A stretch of DNA of 64,000 nucleotides from Varroa destructor (taxonomy: Eukaryota; Arthropoda; Arachnida; Mesostigmata; Varroidae). Location of the stretch: the NCBI RefSeq assembly GCF_002443255.2, contig NW_019211454.1, positions 26,543,344-26,607,343 on the forward strand, in the 5' to 3' direction. Made by a program: the position numbers and the translations under genes. Shown piece by piece: positions 12,109-25,528 of the stretch (its first letter is position 1; every line of letters begins with the position of its first letter). The notes below the pieces were generated by a model that was not told the DNA's origin, did no database searches, and worked only from the letters and a program-made list of their open reading frames with translations.

Positions 12109-12954
12109 ATGCGCCTGAAATCCAGCAGATTTCCTATTATTACTGCTATTGTTAGTATAATTAGCGCCAGTTGAGTCCCACCGTTACAATTATATAATTA
12201 CAGCGCGCCCTAAAATTGTTTTGAGTGAGTATGTAAATGTCAATGAGGAAAGTTACCTTTAATAAACTGTTTTATAGCTAATTCGGCGAATTCAAGAAAC
12301 AAAAAACAAGCTTCATCTCTTTTGGAAAATTACGAGGCAAACTCGGCATCACAGTGCTATACGAAACGAAACTTAGTCAGAAACAGTAGGTGGTGGTTTT
12401 TTAAGCTCTTTATCATTTACTATTAACATACGTATTGTAATGCCTTATAAGCCACAGAAGTGACAGTAAAATTCTATATATATCGAAAAATTGTGAAAGG
12501 CAAGGTTGTAAAGCTTATTCATATATGTTACATGTACAAATGTTGGGTCGCTCAGTATAACATGCAAGATAGTGATCTCCTGACCGTTCATGCCTTCGTC
12601 ACAAGCATAGTTCTCTTATTTTCAATTGAACTATTCATCATTATTAATGACCCTCTGCTATTAGGTAGTACCTTATCTATTCCGCGGCCTAGTCTATTTG
12701 CTAGAGAGCTAAGGTCTCAAAAAGAACATGTTCAGACATGTTAAAATGAACAGTTTTGCTATGAAGAAATTTACGTAAGTGATGTTAAGATGATGAAGTA
12801 GATGACAATGAACGACTTGTAACCTTTGGATGATCGCTACCGTGACTCCTGCTGTATGAAATAAACGTTATCGTGAGGTTGGGAGTGATTTACTTTTGTT
12901 CACTGAGTTTAGTTTCTAATAGAGTTTTTCATCATCTCCGAAACACGACTGCAG

Positions 12955-13155
12955 ATGAGAAAAATGGAACAGCACAGTTCGACCGTAATGGACGAGCCAG
13001 GATTCGTGAGACTGTACTGGATAACACCTGCACAACCTCTGCAAATTAGGCTTTTGCAGCCGTACATTTGCTGTAATATAATGTCTCAACAGTTCAGCCG
13101 TATTCGTCCATTGGTACGACCATCTGCAATTATCCTAAAAAATAATTTTTTCATT
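12955..13155. CDS. candidate exon, strand unresolved
   Basis: On the plus strand an AG acceptor at 12954 is followed by ATG and a 67-codon frame ending at a consensus GTAAGT donor. On the minus strand a strong acceptor (TTTTTTAGGATAATTGCAG) opens a frame of about 68 codons ending in a stop and the residues GDDEKLY. Both peptides look plausible and neither is recognised. Antisense frames in register share codon statistics, so I cannot choose. Confidence 0.2.
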
Positions 13156-14221
13156 GTAAGTCACAGTTCGATGTAAAAATGCGCCACTGTTTTTATGTAA
13201 AAGCAATAAGAAGCGTCTTTATATATGTCTGTTTTTCCTTCTGTTTAAATTTTTAGCCCTATTAATATCGGGGAGATAAATATAGCATGTTTACGTGCAC
13301 CAAGCCTGAGCTCTCACCCGTTGACCTTGAAATGGGTGGGTTTTCGCCGCGGTTCTCATCATTTCGTCTACAAGGCTCACTTTTTCTTCAGAACGTTCTT
13401 TCTAAGTTTTTGAAAGCGACAGTTTACGCGGTCTTTGATAATAAATCCTCCACGGAATACAAGCGTTATATAACGGACTGCTCCTAGATTAGTCAAATTT
13501 GCTAATTCTCCATGATCTATTGCTACACGTTTGCTGGAAGTATGAAAAAAAATACTTGTACTATAATAAGACGCTTGATTGCTTATTTTTAATTGAAATT
13601 TCTCAACTATTAAGAATATTTGCATGAAGTTGATACCATTATTTCATTTAGCAGTCCCGGATCGCTAATAGGGCAGGCGAACTATTGAAACAAGTTGACA
13701 GTTCTGGTGGCTTATAGCTCGCTCTCGACATAACCGAGTATTTTGGGAAATTTTAGAACCTGTATAATATCTTCTCATAGCCAAGTTAAAAACATAAGTT
13801 TATCTTTGCTATAACTAGATCTTAGCTGTCAATACTTTCGATAGGTTTCTATTCAATACTGAACTTGGTTTTATATTAACGGGTCAGCTACGTTCCGCAT
13901 GGACGACTATATCTGATATAAACTAAGATAAAATACTTATGGAAGTTTATGATAGCCTGTTATGAAATGAAATCTTCTGTCCCATGCGGTAAAGTTATTA
14001 AATCAAAAAGTCATTTAATGGAAATTGCTCTGTTTGGACTTAGAAGCGTCCAGTTGTGTGTCGTTTGTGTGTATACAGACCCTAAACATTGAACTCCTAA
14101 GTAGACGGCAGAAGTAGGTAAAGATTCGCTAAAGAAGGCACTTCGTTGCTTTTAGATAAAGGTTATATAGTGGCATAAATGTTCAAATGTATAGGCATAT
14201 ACTTTGATACCATATAGCCAA

Positions 14222-14320
14222 GCTAGCTCTAGCAAATCTCTCCAAGAAGTGGTCTGGGTTTGAACCTAGGACTCTGTTTCATGCGGGGAGTCAGCCGTTT
14301 GATAAAATGGCTAACGGCTG
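14222..14320 (-). mobile_element. decayed tRNA-derived SINE-like element
   Basis: The minus strand reads GTTAGCC...GGCTGACTCCCCGCATGAA, then a B-box-like AGGTTCAAACCC (plus-strand 14256-14267), then CACTTCTTGGAGAGATTTG. The order and several short blocks (CCCGCATxAA, the B box, TTGGA-GxxATTTTG) match the element at 41497-41600. It cannot fold as a functional tRNA. Confidence 0.4.
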
Positions 14321-14631
14321 TACCGGAAGTAAAACTTGAAATACAGAGGTTTCAAGAAGTCGGTTAGGTAAGTAAGTGATGATTTAGTGAATATACTTGA
14401 TTTCGTTTATCTCTGGAATGAGCGTAAATTAAGTGAGTCGAAACAAAGAAGCTCGATCTGAGGAAAGAAATAGCACATAGCAAATTGGTGTTTATGGATA
14501 TTTTTTCATTTTAATGAGCTTCCAACTAGGGTTATCGTATATACACATACTTATTTCCGATAGGAACGCCCGGACTCTGAAAAGCCGATTAGTCGAACGA
14601 ATTTTCAATTAAAAAACGAGGGACAAGGGTA

Positions 14632-14634
<3 letters not shown>

Positions 14635-14662
<28 letters not shown>
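14635..14662. repeat. (CT)14 microsatellite
   Basis: Uninterrupted CT dinucleotides, followed by TGTGTA. Confidence 0.95.
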
Positions 14663-14669
<7 letters not shown>

Positions 14670-15370
14670 ATGCATCCAGCCTATTTCGGACTATACCAGA
14701 CTATATATTCAGTCAGTTAGAGTTGATACCTTAGCGTATCTAATTTATGGCTAGTGAATTTGGTATGGTTTACTTGTGTGCACAGTTAATGCTAAATAAG
14801 GATACACCGAGTAGCTGGACAGCTGATTATTTCAAGTTCTTTGCTTTTCATTTGCTGACTAGCAGACGTTGGAGCAAGTCATAGAGATATTACCAATTTT
14901 CTAATCGGTTTTTGCATTACTGCGATGCTTGTTCTTCGATTCAATCTGAAAACTCCAGTCTGGTAGAGTATGATAACTAAAAAGGACCCTACGTGCCGTC
15001 ATTAGATCTACACTAAGATTGTGGGAATGAGACAAACTGTGCAAAAGTTACGCCTCTACATATTTAATACGCTATTTTGTTAAGCTAGTTCTAGTTTTAC
15101 GAATTAGCTAGATTGGCTACTATACAAATTTAGAGCCTATATGAAGATATAAAAAAAAAAGTTGTATAAAGCATGGATTTTACTTTTTTTTTTGTAAGGC
15201 GCGTGAGTTCAAAGATCCGTTTTTGGTTTAAGCACAATCTAATGCATTTGGGAAACAAAGAATATATACCAATATTTCCTTTTGTTTTTTACAAATATTT
15301 TCTTTGTTTATATAGGTTGTGTAATATGGGTTGTTGACAACATTCGAAGCAGCCTCTGACTTTTTACACC

Positions 15371-15412
15371 GGAGGCCAAGCGGTCTAAGGCCCTCCGTCA
15401 AAACTAGTGCAT
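15371..15412 (+). mobile_element. 5' half of a tRNA-Leu/Ser-like sequence
   Basis: GGCCAAGCGGTCTAAGGC at 15373-15390 is very close to the conserved D-arm and A box of tRNA-Leu/Ser genes. No B box follows at the expected distance, so this is a truncated pseudogene or SINE head. Confidence 0.4.
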
Positions 15413-16427
15413 CTAAAATAAGGACATATGCCGTTAGATAGTGCTTCTGAGACCGAAGAATTAGATGAAAATAAAAAATTTCTATATAACTGAAAATTTA
15501 TTTACGCCAACTGATCCTTTCTATTTCGAATGAAAATTATATACCTGTGTTCTAAGACTCTGCGTAAGTGAACAACTCTGATTACACTAGAAATGCGACT
15601 TAGTTTTAGCAGTATGCAGTGATTTCGGTTGATATTTAGAACGCTGCACTTCTCAGTGTAAGCAGTCTGGTTGTGAGCTTTATGTAGTGATTGTATAAGG
15701 GTGCCGTTGATAAAATATAAGTACAGTTTTACTAAAACAAACTAAAACAAACAAAGGATATATATATGCTTATGTAAGGTAAGTGGCGCCATATGTCGGA
15801 GTTGTATTCACATTATTGTAAACATAAGCCAACACTACGAATCGAAGGAAGCACTTGCACATTGCATACTTAAAAACAACTCATTCAATGAAGGAAAGTG
15901 GCCACTACTAGTGGGTTCTTAGAAGACGTTACATTAGAACGGGTGCATACCACTGTTCGCCACGAATATATATATATTTTTTTTCCTTTTTTAGACCGTC
16001 GATAAATATCATGGTCCTAGGATTTGAATAAACTGGTATATATACATTTTCGGCAGAAAAAAGGTAGACATGTGTCTTTTACGTTAATACTGTCTCAGCA
16101 AAACAAAATGTCTATCACCATGTTTGAAACTGTCGTTAATGTGAACTCTTCTTCTATCTCAATGGGATCAAAAGCACTTTTGTCTGTATTTGCTTATTTT
16201 CTATTAGTCGGCTTACGGATGCTATATAGACTCTTTATAATATCTGTTAGTTCGTTTTATTCGTAGGAGCCTTAGCAATTACAACGCCCAATCGGACGCA
16301 ATACGATGGTAACCCAATAACCAAAAACCGTTCCATCACCGCTCCTTAATCACAAAAGAGTTCGTCCAATTATTAAGTTAACTTGCAACTTGCTGACCGC
16401 AACGCGACGTCACAATTAGTGGCAAGG

Positions 16428-16483
16428 ATGAATTCGCAGGTAGACTGGCTGCTTTTCGTCACCGCCGTGGCTCTATGGCAGCG
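16428..16483 (+). CDS. candidate first coding exon with a signal peptide
   Basis: ATG in the context GGCAAGGATGA opens 18 codons with a hydrophobic core (WLLFVTAVALW), followed by a possible donor (CAGCG then GTAGTA). It lies in a local GC-richer island (16390-16620). No phase-matched second exon was found, so this could be chance. Confidence 0.18.
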
Positions 16484-19400
16484 GTAGTACCGGTCTGCAT
16501 CATGATTCTTCTCCAGCAGCAAACCTCAACATAGCAGATGCGATGCCCTAGTTTGACCGCATTCGTTTATCAGCCTGAGATCGACGACAAAGATGAGCGA
16601 AGGTCGCGGACGTCCTATTCATTGATTTTGTAGGCTCGTATATACTGTCGCTATACCAAGTGTTAGCCTATTTCCGTCAACAGCATATATTTCACTGACG
16701 GCTGTAGCTAACAAGCTACAGCCCCCCATGAATATAGCCGTCTACGACGGATCGTCGCAGTGGTGAAGGCTATATATATATAGTAAATTTGTTTTTAGAA
16801 GAACGCAACTGTCTCGTATGAACGTATAAAATAAACGTATATAAACATAAAATCGCATCGGAGAGGCTGTGTAACGGTGGTATTGTAGCGTCTGGGGCCA
16901 CATGGCAGATACGTGTAGTCTCTGGTACATGAAAATGCACTGTCCCACATATCATGTGATAAAATCCGCTTACCAAAAAAAGTGCAAGTATGCGCCGGAT
17001 CATTCTGTTCAGCTCCTTCCAGGCTTTACTAGTTATAACTCCAGTATTATGGAAGTCTGATGATATCCATATTGGCAGGTGTGATGACACGCTTAAATTT
17101 GCATCTCAAATACTTCACAGAAAATAGTGTATCACCTAGAAGTCACACGTAACTATTTAATGTGAACGATGCGGGCTTGCGGCGCGCATTAGAAATCAAC
17201 GCCTGATCTAGCCGAACCTCTCAAACTACTTCAGTGAATTGTTTTCAAATCGTTTCGATTCCATAGCAAGCAATCGAGGTCATCTTTATATCCGTGTTCG
17301 AGGGAAGTTTCAAGGACGTATTCCCACCTGGCAACCATCGCTAGTTACATTCTCTCCGTCGTGTGCTTTACGACCATTCATAGGATTAGATCAAAGTACC
17401 AAATTTGCCTGTCTTTACGACCCATTTTTAAATTTGCTTCAGTGGTTTACGCAGTCAGACTAAAACATATGGAAGCGCGTCTATCGTTACAACTACATAG
17501 GCAACGTTCCTTCTGGATACCGGTAATTTTCAAACTTATTTCTAGCTGGCCCTCTTACGACACGTTTCGATACTGCTGTTTAACATAACTTTATTGATTT
17601 ATAAGGACAGGGGGCTTAACAAAGGAGATTTAAAGGAATTGAACAAGGAAAGGGATGTCTATGTTTATTAATGTTCCTTTTGTTACATTATTGCAAGTTC
17701 AATATGATTTTAGGCTGAAATTCGAAGCAGAACTACTTATTCGATTCTCCGATAAGTAAGTACGTTACCACTGTATCATGAGTTTAGGAGAAAAAAACTT
17801 CCTCTGGAACTAGTAGTAGCTAGATTAGATATTGCTACATGGTAGTCCACAGGGAAGTCATATATCGCAACAACGAACTTATAGCTATGCACTCTTCGCT
17901 CAAAAATCGTATTGATCACTCTTAGGTCTTTTATAGCGCTCGATTGCTGATTTCATTCGCATACTGCGCATATTTTTATCATAAAAACAGCGATTATAGA
18001 TGAAGTAAACATTTAATGAATAGAATGAAAACGCTTACAGTCCATTTTATTCTTTAGCATCCCCTTGCTGTACACAAGCTGATCGTAAACGGCAGAACGC
18101 TTATTGAAAGCCCTATTCTCGATAATATTCGGTGGTGTCATCATTTTCGATACTTAGAATAACTTAGAAAACGATCGAACTAAGGAATGTTTTTCACTCG
18201 TTTCCAAGGCGAGCATGATAAATATCTGCAGTAGCTTGTTCATACACCGCAGAAACGAGAGAATACAAGAGCGGGACCTTTTCTTATGCTTTGTCTTTAA
18301 GAGCGTATCTAACCAAAAATATATATCTCAGAATTTTTTTTTATATGCGCTAGTAGTGTCATTTCTGTTAACCTTATGTATTCAACGTAACCACCATTTG
18401 CCGCAACAAAAACTTCTCTCTCTAGTCACTTTCAAAATATTTCTTTTTTTAACCCACAAATAACTGTACATCAATCAATATTGCTAAATGTAAACTCATT
18501 AAAGTGACGCTTAGATACTCTACATAGAAAAGAATTCTAGCAGAAATTAATTTTGGATAATTAACAGGCTAAAAGCCCTGAAAAAAGTGAAAATTTAAAA
18601 TAACCAAAAAATCTAGAAGTTTCAAAATGAAGCGAAAAGTCGAAAAAAAAACTAAGAGTTGGAGCTTTTTTTAGACGACCTAATTGTCAATTTATTTTCT
18701 TCTCTCCAGAACGGCCGTTCATTTCTTTGTACGAATCCCAGCGTATTTGTAATAGCCTTTAAATCTTTTTAACGATTTTTTGTTTCATTGGATCTAAACC
18801 GCATTTACTCCCTTTCGATTTGCCTCATAGAAATATTCCTTGAATATCTTAGACGCTGCGGCTCGATTTCGTTTAAAAACGAAGCTTTTCAATCCTGGTG
18901 GTAGTTTATCTAGCGCGATGTTAGATAATAGATGATATTCGTTAGAATAGTGAAACCGACTTACAATTATTTGCGATAACTAATTTATTGTTTTATTATA
19001 GAAAAAACTGGCCTTTGTCTCAAACCAGCAATAGCGGATTAACGCATACCTGTAACAGCACACAGTCGGCCGAAACTTAACTATTGTACCGCATATATGC
19101 TTGTATCAAATCGCAAATCTGATACAATATTTTTACGAGGTGTTTCGAAGCTATCATAACGTGTGAACATAGTGCTTAATAAACAGAAAGTCCTTGGAAG
19201 CTTTGCACTGGTATGAATTACAATTTCTACTGAGATTTGAGTGACAGAGTGTTGAAACGTAGCTTATTTGAGCTTTATCAATCAAAGTTAGTAACGTTTG
19301 TCAAGTTCAAAACTATAATGAATGCAATTTTCTTATCCGGTGTCCTATTCTTTATTCTATTTGTATTTTTCACGTTATCACTTACTTTAAGGGGCAAATC

Positions 19401-21413
19401 TTTTTACCTTTAGTAGTCTGCTGTGTCAGCTCACTAGTACGTTACGATGGCCTACGAATGCCTTTGATTAACCCCTATTCCAGATGGATAAGGGTATGAT
19501 GTGAACACAGTTACTGAGAATATTGGGTCGTTTGATTAGAGGGCAACATTGAACGGGTTTTTGGCCATGCATTGTTCTAATCTAGTCCTTAACGCAGATA
19601 CTTTTTTAAGTTTCTATAAAAATGCATTTAATGATTGGTCAGGGCCAATCTTGGGGAGCGGTCAGACGGGCGGGAAATCAACAGACCCGAATTGGTTTTC
19701 AAATATTCTGTCTATATTTCTTTAAGGTTTTTTTCCATACAGCTTTTTTGCCATGGGATTGTGTATGCATGTTAAGGCAAGTGTTAATAACACCTTTACA
19801 AAACTAGGTCCACTTCTATGTGAGACCCATCGTTCGGTCTTAAAGATGTTACTAGATTGTGCATATAATTCAGACCAGTGCAACAGTCAATTCTTTACTG
19901 CGCCACTTTTTAGGTAACTGGACCAGATTTTTACACGATTGTGTCTGCAGTTTATTGTTACCTGTCTCCTGCGACGGCCCGGAGTGTAGTGTGTATTTTA
20001 GATTATAATACATAAAACATCGTAAGGGGAGCGAAAATTTCAAGGGAGACGGACTGAATGAAACAGGGACTGTTTTTTTTAAACTTAAATAGTTGACTAT
20101 ATATATATTGGACCTTTTACCCATGAATTTTACCTGCATGAGCCCGTACGATTCTGATACCAAAATGGCTAAGTACAGATCAGATATATAGCGAGGGCTT
20201 AATCTAAAAGGCTTCAGAGAAGTCTATATTACATGAACATGGTTCAAAAACAATAGTAATAAGAAGCGCCAACACATTCCTGAATCAGACAGGAAATAAT
20301 CATAATCTTTTAAAGCGTAGAGTGAATGTATGACGATGATGACACATAAATCAGAGCCAGGATCAAACTAAGCATCTCGAGCGAAAGGGTAAAACATAAT
20401 AAATCAAATGAAAATGTACGAGAGATACGACAAAAGAACTCCTAGATTCTATGATAGTATTGCATCAGTATCCTAATTAATGTTTGTCGAAGAGCTATTA
20501 TCTTGCATTTGACTGCCGCTAAGTTGAGTCTTAATTTTCAATCGAGCCTAAAATGCTAACCAAATATTGCTTGAACTTAATAATAATAATATCATTTATT
20601 AACTTTTATAATGTCATTTTAGTAGAGGTCAATTTGCGGCACCCCTGCACTGCGTTGAGATTTACGTCGCAACTGTTACTTCAGATCACCTCACGAAAGC
20701 ATTTATTTATTAAATTGAATGTCATTTACTTACCTTGCAAAAAATACTCAACGAGTATTAGTTCAAGTTTTTATATATAGATATAGCACATTTGGCCTTT
20801 CTTCCTAAACTTCGTTCCTGGCATCGATATCCTGTATTCTTACTTATGCCTATTGCTATAGAGCCCACGTTTCCAGCAAAGTATAGTTTCAAAGCTATAA
20901 TGACTAATTGGTATTTGTCGTATTTAGATTTCTTTACGACGACTCGGTATGCTGATAACATGAATGACTATACGTGTCCCATAAGTTAAGAACAATAGTT
21001 TCTCAGAAATTATCGTATTTAATAACTGAGCTGGTAACTTACAGTGATTTATAATTGTTTGTAAGAAACACAATCGATGTATTCCTCGTAAGCATAGCCT
21101 GAAATGTGTGTGTCTTTGCCTCGCATGTAATCTTTTAGTACAAACATGAAAAATAACTGGTCAATATTGCTTTGGCTGTTTACTCGTGGACCCTATAGGA
21201 AGAATTTATTACCAACGCGTACAGGCGTACTTCAGTTTTCTGGGGCTATGAAGCTATAACTCTGTATAATAATAAAGGTAGTTTGAGTTTATTGAAAACA
21301 AGTATGATTCAATGTATTGACGCAAATATAAGCCCCGCTTTTTTTTTTTTTTTTTGTATTTCCGTGAAAAAGTACTGCTTTGAATTTTTGCCACCAGCTT
21401 GTTCCAAGAGGGT
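16484..21413. other. long stretch without an assignable gene
   Basis: Apart from the hairpin at 16700, it holds overlapping open frames at 17232-17588 (plus, up to 118 codons, moderately hydrophobic, no start or homology) and scattered short frames. No repeat arrays of note. A poly-T run of about 17 lies at 21339-21355. Confidence 0.4.
16700..16723. repeat. perfect 10-bp hairpin with tetraloop
   Basis: GGCTGTAGCT, loop AACA, AGCTACAGCC. Too short for a pre-miRNA; function unknown. Confidence 0.8.
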
Positions 21414-22963
21414 TCATATGATGATTTCTTCGCGGGTCTCTCCCGCAATCTGGACCTTATATAGGCCGAAACAGCAACCTGGTAAGGTTGCAAACGTGAA
21501 GTTGCCTCCGATGTGCTGTAGGGTAATCGAATTGATGCCTATCGTTTGGTCAGCTCCCTTTTCAATGGACGTCACCTGAACCACTATCCCGATCCTGAAC
21601 CAGAAACCCGTAAATGAGTTGTGTTTCAATGAAATATAATTTGCTTAAAAATTTCGTTTTTTCAAAAGTTTGAGTCTGTCCAAAAAAGATGTCAGAATTC
21701 CATCTCCTCCTGCCTAGTGTCGTGTCGAGTGAATTACCTGTTCCCATTTTCTTTAATTATTTTGTGCTTTATAACGCATTTGGTACACATAGTACTTGAT
21801 ACCCTGCAAAAACGCATGTTTTATTTACCGCCTGTTGTAATGCTGGTTACTTGAAGTTGCAACGATTCTGAGCTTGATTATCAGTATCTTTCCTGGAAAA
21901 TCACACACGGCGTGCATGACTTACTCAATGGGCCTTTGGAAGCGTTAATGTTCATGTTCAGCTCCTAGAATCTATAACCGAGCTGGTCATGGTATTGCTA
22001 AAGGTAACCGCTTGGCAATACGTGGTGTTAATTAATTAAATCGCTGTACTAGCATTCTTTTACACAATTTTTTGTCATAGTTTATAGGTCCTTTGAACAC
22101 TAACTTGTAAGTGTTTCAAACAGAGTAAAATAGATAACGCGCCTTTATAGGAATGAAAAGGGCTGTACATAACCCAAAAATAACATGTGTGTTATTTCTG
22201 TTATCGGCTACGACTAACCCGGCCGCTATAAAAGTCGACCGGTACGTTTCCGAAGACGGATCTCTTAAAGACTTCGACCTTGAGAGCTAGTTTAAGACGT
22301 TTGACCAGATAATTTGGTACGCCAACGTGCTCAAAAAATGTGTTTGCTGAAATACCCCCGCCCCCCTCCATGTAAAAGCATGTTTTTAATATATATATAC
22401 ACTTTATGTAATTTACAACACATCTACAAATTATTTTCTTTGAGGAAAGATGCAATGCTTTGTAATTCAATAGATGTACGGGGATATTTTACATGACGTT
22501 TTAAGAAGGGTCTCGGGCACTTTGTAAAGTATGTTTATCCTCATGGTAAGATGGAGACCGTATTTGCGAGTTATACAGTGTATAACAACTGTAAAAACAG
22601 CGATGAAAAAAGGTTAACCTTATAGAAATAGTGATAAAACTGGGGCAGGAGAAATTAGTTACAATATATATAAGTTCTATTCGTCGAAGTTGTTTTTAGC
22701 TACCATCTAATAAATGGTACATATCTTTGCTAAATTTGCTTTTCGTAATTGCTTTCTTCGATTAAGGTCGGAATAAGAACAAAATAAAATTTAGTAGCAT
22801 TGTACTTTTTAGCTTTACTTGCAAAGATTTTTGCGGAGATATTTTCGCCATTGTAGTAAAGACAGGGAACAATAAAATCTCTTGTAGAGCTTACTGGCGC
22901 TTGGTTTGCTGGGGGCTGAGTACCTTCGATAGAATTTCGAACAGTAGAAGTAACTTAGGTAGT

Positions 22964-22997
<34 letters not shown>

Positions 22998-23541
22998 AAC
23001 AAATAAGAATTAACTCGAAATTTTCGTTAAACGTTTTAATACACGGCGTCCAATATGACCAGAATCTTTACCACAATTGACGTTTTAAATACTGTACGTC
23101 GTAGCTCTATAATTGGTGCTATTTTATCGACCCACAAACTTTGCCAAACCTCGTCCTAAACTGGACGTGACTAGTAAGCCGTACCCGAATGAAGTCTATT
23201 GAAGTTTTCCCAATACATTGTATCCGTTTGAGAACGACGAACTTGAGAGAGCCCTTTTAATCTCTAGTAACATCTCATAGGACGGTACCTAAGATCCCTT
23301 GATTAGTTCATAATTTCTCTATACCTACACGATACAATTGTCTAAGCGTTCTAATCCTATGACACCTACTTAAGTTGCTTCTCGAGGCTTTGGTCATATC
23401 TGGACACTCATCCGCAGGATCAGGCAGGCACAAAAGGACTGCGTCTTCGAGACCGACATTGGGCAGATCATTCGCTGTAGTTTTCATGCGATAGAGATTT
23501 ATTGGAACTGCTCGTTTTTTTAGAACACCAGATCTACGCTT
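21414..23541 (-). CDS. three terminal exons of an unrecognised gene
   Basis: Minus-strand exons are 23541-23325, 22346-22219 and 21575-21414 (stop TGA). The first has a strong acceptor (GAATATTGTCCATTCAG) and donor GTATAG and leaves one base. The second starts after TATTTCAG with the two bases needed, and ends at GTTAGT in phase 0. The third starts after GTGGTTCAG in phase 0. Together they give about 168 C-terminal residues. Characteristic stretches are NLYRMKTTANDLPNVGLEDA, DPADECPDMTK, ALKVEVFKRSVFGNVPVDFY and TIGINSITLQHIGG. Four Cys lie in the first exon and two adjacent Cys near the end. There is no signal peptide or transmembrane segment. An exon at 25528-25414 could precede. I do not recognise the family. 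All junctions are inferred, but the phase agreement across three exons supports one gene. Confidence 0.5.
22966..22996. repeat. (GT)15 microsatellite
   Basis: Uninterrupted GT dinucleotides, in the intron between the 22346 and 23325 exons if that gene model holds. Confidence 0.95.
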
Positions 23542-24396
23542 CTGAATGGACAATATTCAGAAACAAACCCGATTGACAAAACCGGTCAAAAATTCTGACC
23601 TTTGGTACAATAGATTCAGTAAGAAAAGCGGAGCTTTTCTTTTATATTCAACAGATTAACAATCTAGTCACTGAGAACATTGCTGTATGGGATGTGAAGC
23701 AACAAGCTATTTTTCTGGACACGTAAGACGCGTAGGATTTTTACGATTATAACAAAGTATTCGACGTTTATTCCTTGTCAAGCCTCCTATTATCTAAGGG
23801 TCTACACCTTAATTAACTTTATGCCTGAACGCATACATACACGTTCGTAATTGCACGTAAACATTAGCAAGTAAATTACAACGAAACACTCGTATTCACT
23901 TAGTGGCATTTAAACTTCGGTTAAATATGTTCAGCTTCGTCAAACCCTCAATAAGAGGTTATTTGTGTCCAATGCTAGTGGAAGCAATATGTTTTTTGAG
24001 GTCAAAAATCTGCGATGGACTTCATTGAAGTGATATAAACTACTTCGGCTCACTAAGCTGTTTCAGTTTAAGCATTTAGGATAAAGCGAATTTGGTGGAC
24101 AAGATTTCCACTAGAGTCAAAAACTTTTCCCGGTAACCTTGCCACACGAAAATCGCATTGGAGAAGTCCAAATAGATCTACTGTATCATTTCAATATGGG
24201 TCGAAGGCTCAGGACGAAGCCGTCAGCCCACGTGGCCTAAGGAACTTTCTGATATGCATGATAAATTCGTAACCAGGGTAGTGTTTTTCAATTTGTTGAT
24301 AAGACGTCTTCATTGCACAGAATAAACAGTGTTACCGGACGAGAGCACTCTGAATGTCTTGAAATAATTGTTGAGCCCACTTTTGCATTCATCGCA

Positions 24397-24427
24397 TAGA
24401 GTAGAGTAGAGTAGAGTAGAGTAGAGT
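24397..24427. repeat. pentanucleotide tandem repeat (TAGAG)6
   Basis: Six exact TAGAG copies plus one base. Confidence 0.95.
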
Positions 24428-25413
24428 TATATTTCGCGCTGGATACTTAAAGATGTCTTGATTAATGACTACCAGTTGCATACGTAAGCCATTTGCCAAG
24501 ATGGCAGACATGTCATTTTGCGTGTACATTTGTTAAGTCATACGGGCTAGAAGCGAATATTTTTGGAACTGTTTTGAAAATACTTAAACATATTTTTCAT
24601 TAGCAAATGTATTTTCTAATTATTATAATCTAACAGAAATATATTGTTTATTGATTTTAAGAGATAATTTGTAATGTAATCTTAAATAAGTCAGCTTCTG
24701 AAGGTAGCTCGCTAGAAGCTAGCAAATAACATTGTGTGTACCAGGGGAAATGTCTCTGATTTAAGGTGCGGTATCTATCCCGTACAATCCATGGAATATT
24801 TTATTGTTTATTAATATACAAGTCCCTTTTGTTGGCTAAACTTTAAGTATTCAAATTTTTTACGCTAGTGATGTCTTTGAAGCATCTTCTCCAGTGGATA
24901 TATAAGATTTGCATTTTTTGTTTGCTCGGCAACTTCTAAGGTCTCCGATAATGCCTCTGTCATTTGTAAATCATGGTTTCTATGCCCAGTTTTCATGGTA
25001 CTTCTCCATTTCCGTCACGGTTGTTGCTCTATTGTTGATCGATGTTGTTCGGCCAATACTGGAATATATGGTCACTGTCTTCGTGCTTTACGATTAAATT
25101 AATAAAGAATGGTCTGACGATCAAATCTTTATATTTACTGCACATGCTTTATCTGTTCCTATAATATTACTGTTCAGTTGGTGAAGAGATATGGAGTTTC
25201 TTGCATCATTTCCCCCTACCTCGCCACTTATACGTCACTGCAGCCTTTATACACGTAAGCCTTTCTAAATCAAAATTTCCATGCACCTTCGGTGTCAGCA
25301 CATAACCAAGCGAATAACAAATTAAGTGACCAAAAAAACTCGAAAGGAAAGGAACTTTTGGTAGGTGAGAGCACAGCGACCGCAGGCGAGGGCCGTCGGG
25401 AAAGGGTAACGAC

Positions 25414-25528
25414 CTGCAGTGAGATGATCAGAGGATGCTCCAGCCGCTCGACCCGGACCTTCAGCCAGTTTCCGATCCTCATTCGAGAGTACGTGGATTG
25501 AGGATTAAGTGCGGCGTGGCTGGTCGGT
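25414..25528 (-). CDS. candidate upstream exon of the 21414-23541 gene
   Basis: GC-rich block (acceptor CCTGTCAAG, donor CTGCAG then GTCGTT, a weak donor) encoding 38 residues including MRIGNWLKVRVERLEHPLII, with many G/C-ending codons. It ends in phase 0, which fits the exon at 23541. The pattern loosely recalls the first strands of Tudor-like barrels, but this is not enough to name a domain. The opposite strand also carries an open frame here, so the strand is likely but not certain. Confidence 0.3.

Larger units (their letters stand above)
11647..16427. other. AT-rich region with SINE-like remnants and a (CT)n array
   Basis: Includes the FKBP-TPR 3' UTR, a both-strand open block at 12955-13155, tRNA-like remnants at 14222-14320 and 15371-15412, and a (CT)14 repeat at 14635-14662. 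Nothing else is recognisable. Confidence 0.4.

Noticed and set aside
17232..17588. 118-codon plus frame with hydrophobic stretches, considered as a chemoreceptor fragment
   Set aside because: No start, no family motif, and an overlapping frame is open as well.
24397..24427. CRISPR-like or satellite array
   Set aside because: A simple pentanucleotide run without spacers; no CRISPR features occur in this animal-type DNA.
25292..25501. Plus-strand 69-codon frame opposite the 25.5-kb exon
   Set aside because: Likely the antisense shadow of the minus exon, which fits the phase of its neighbour; kept only as a doubt about strand.
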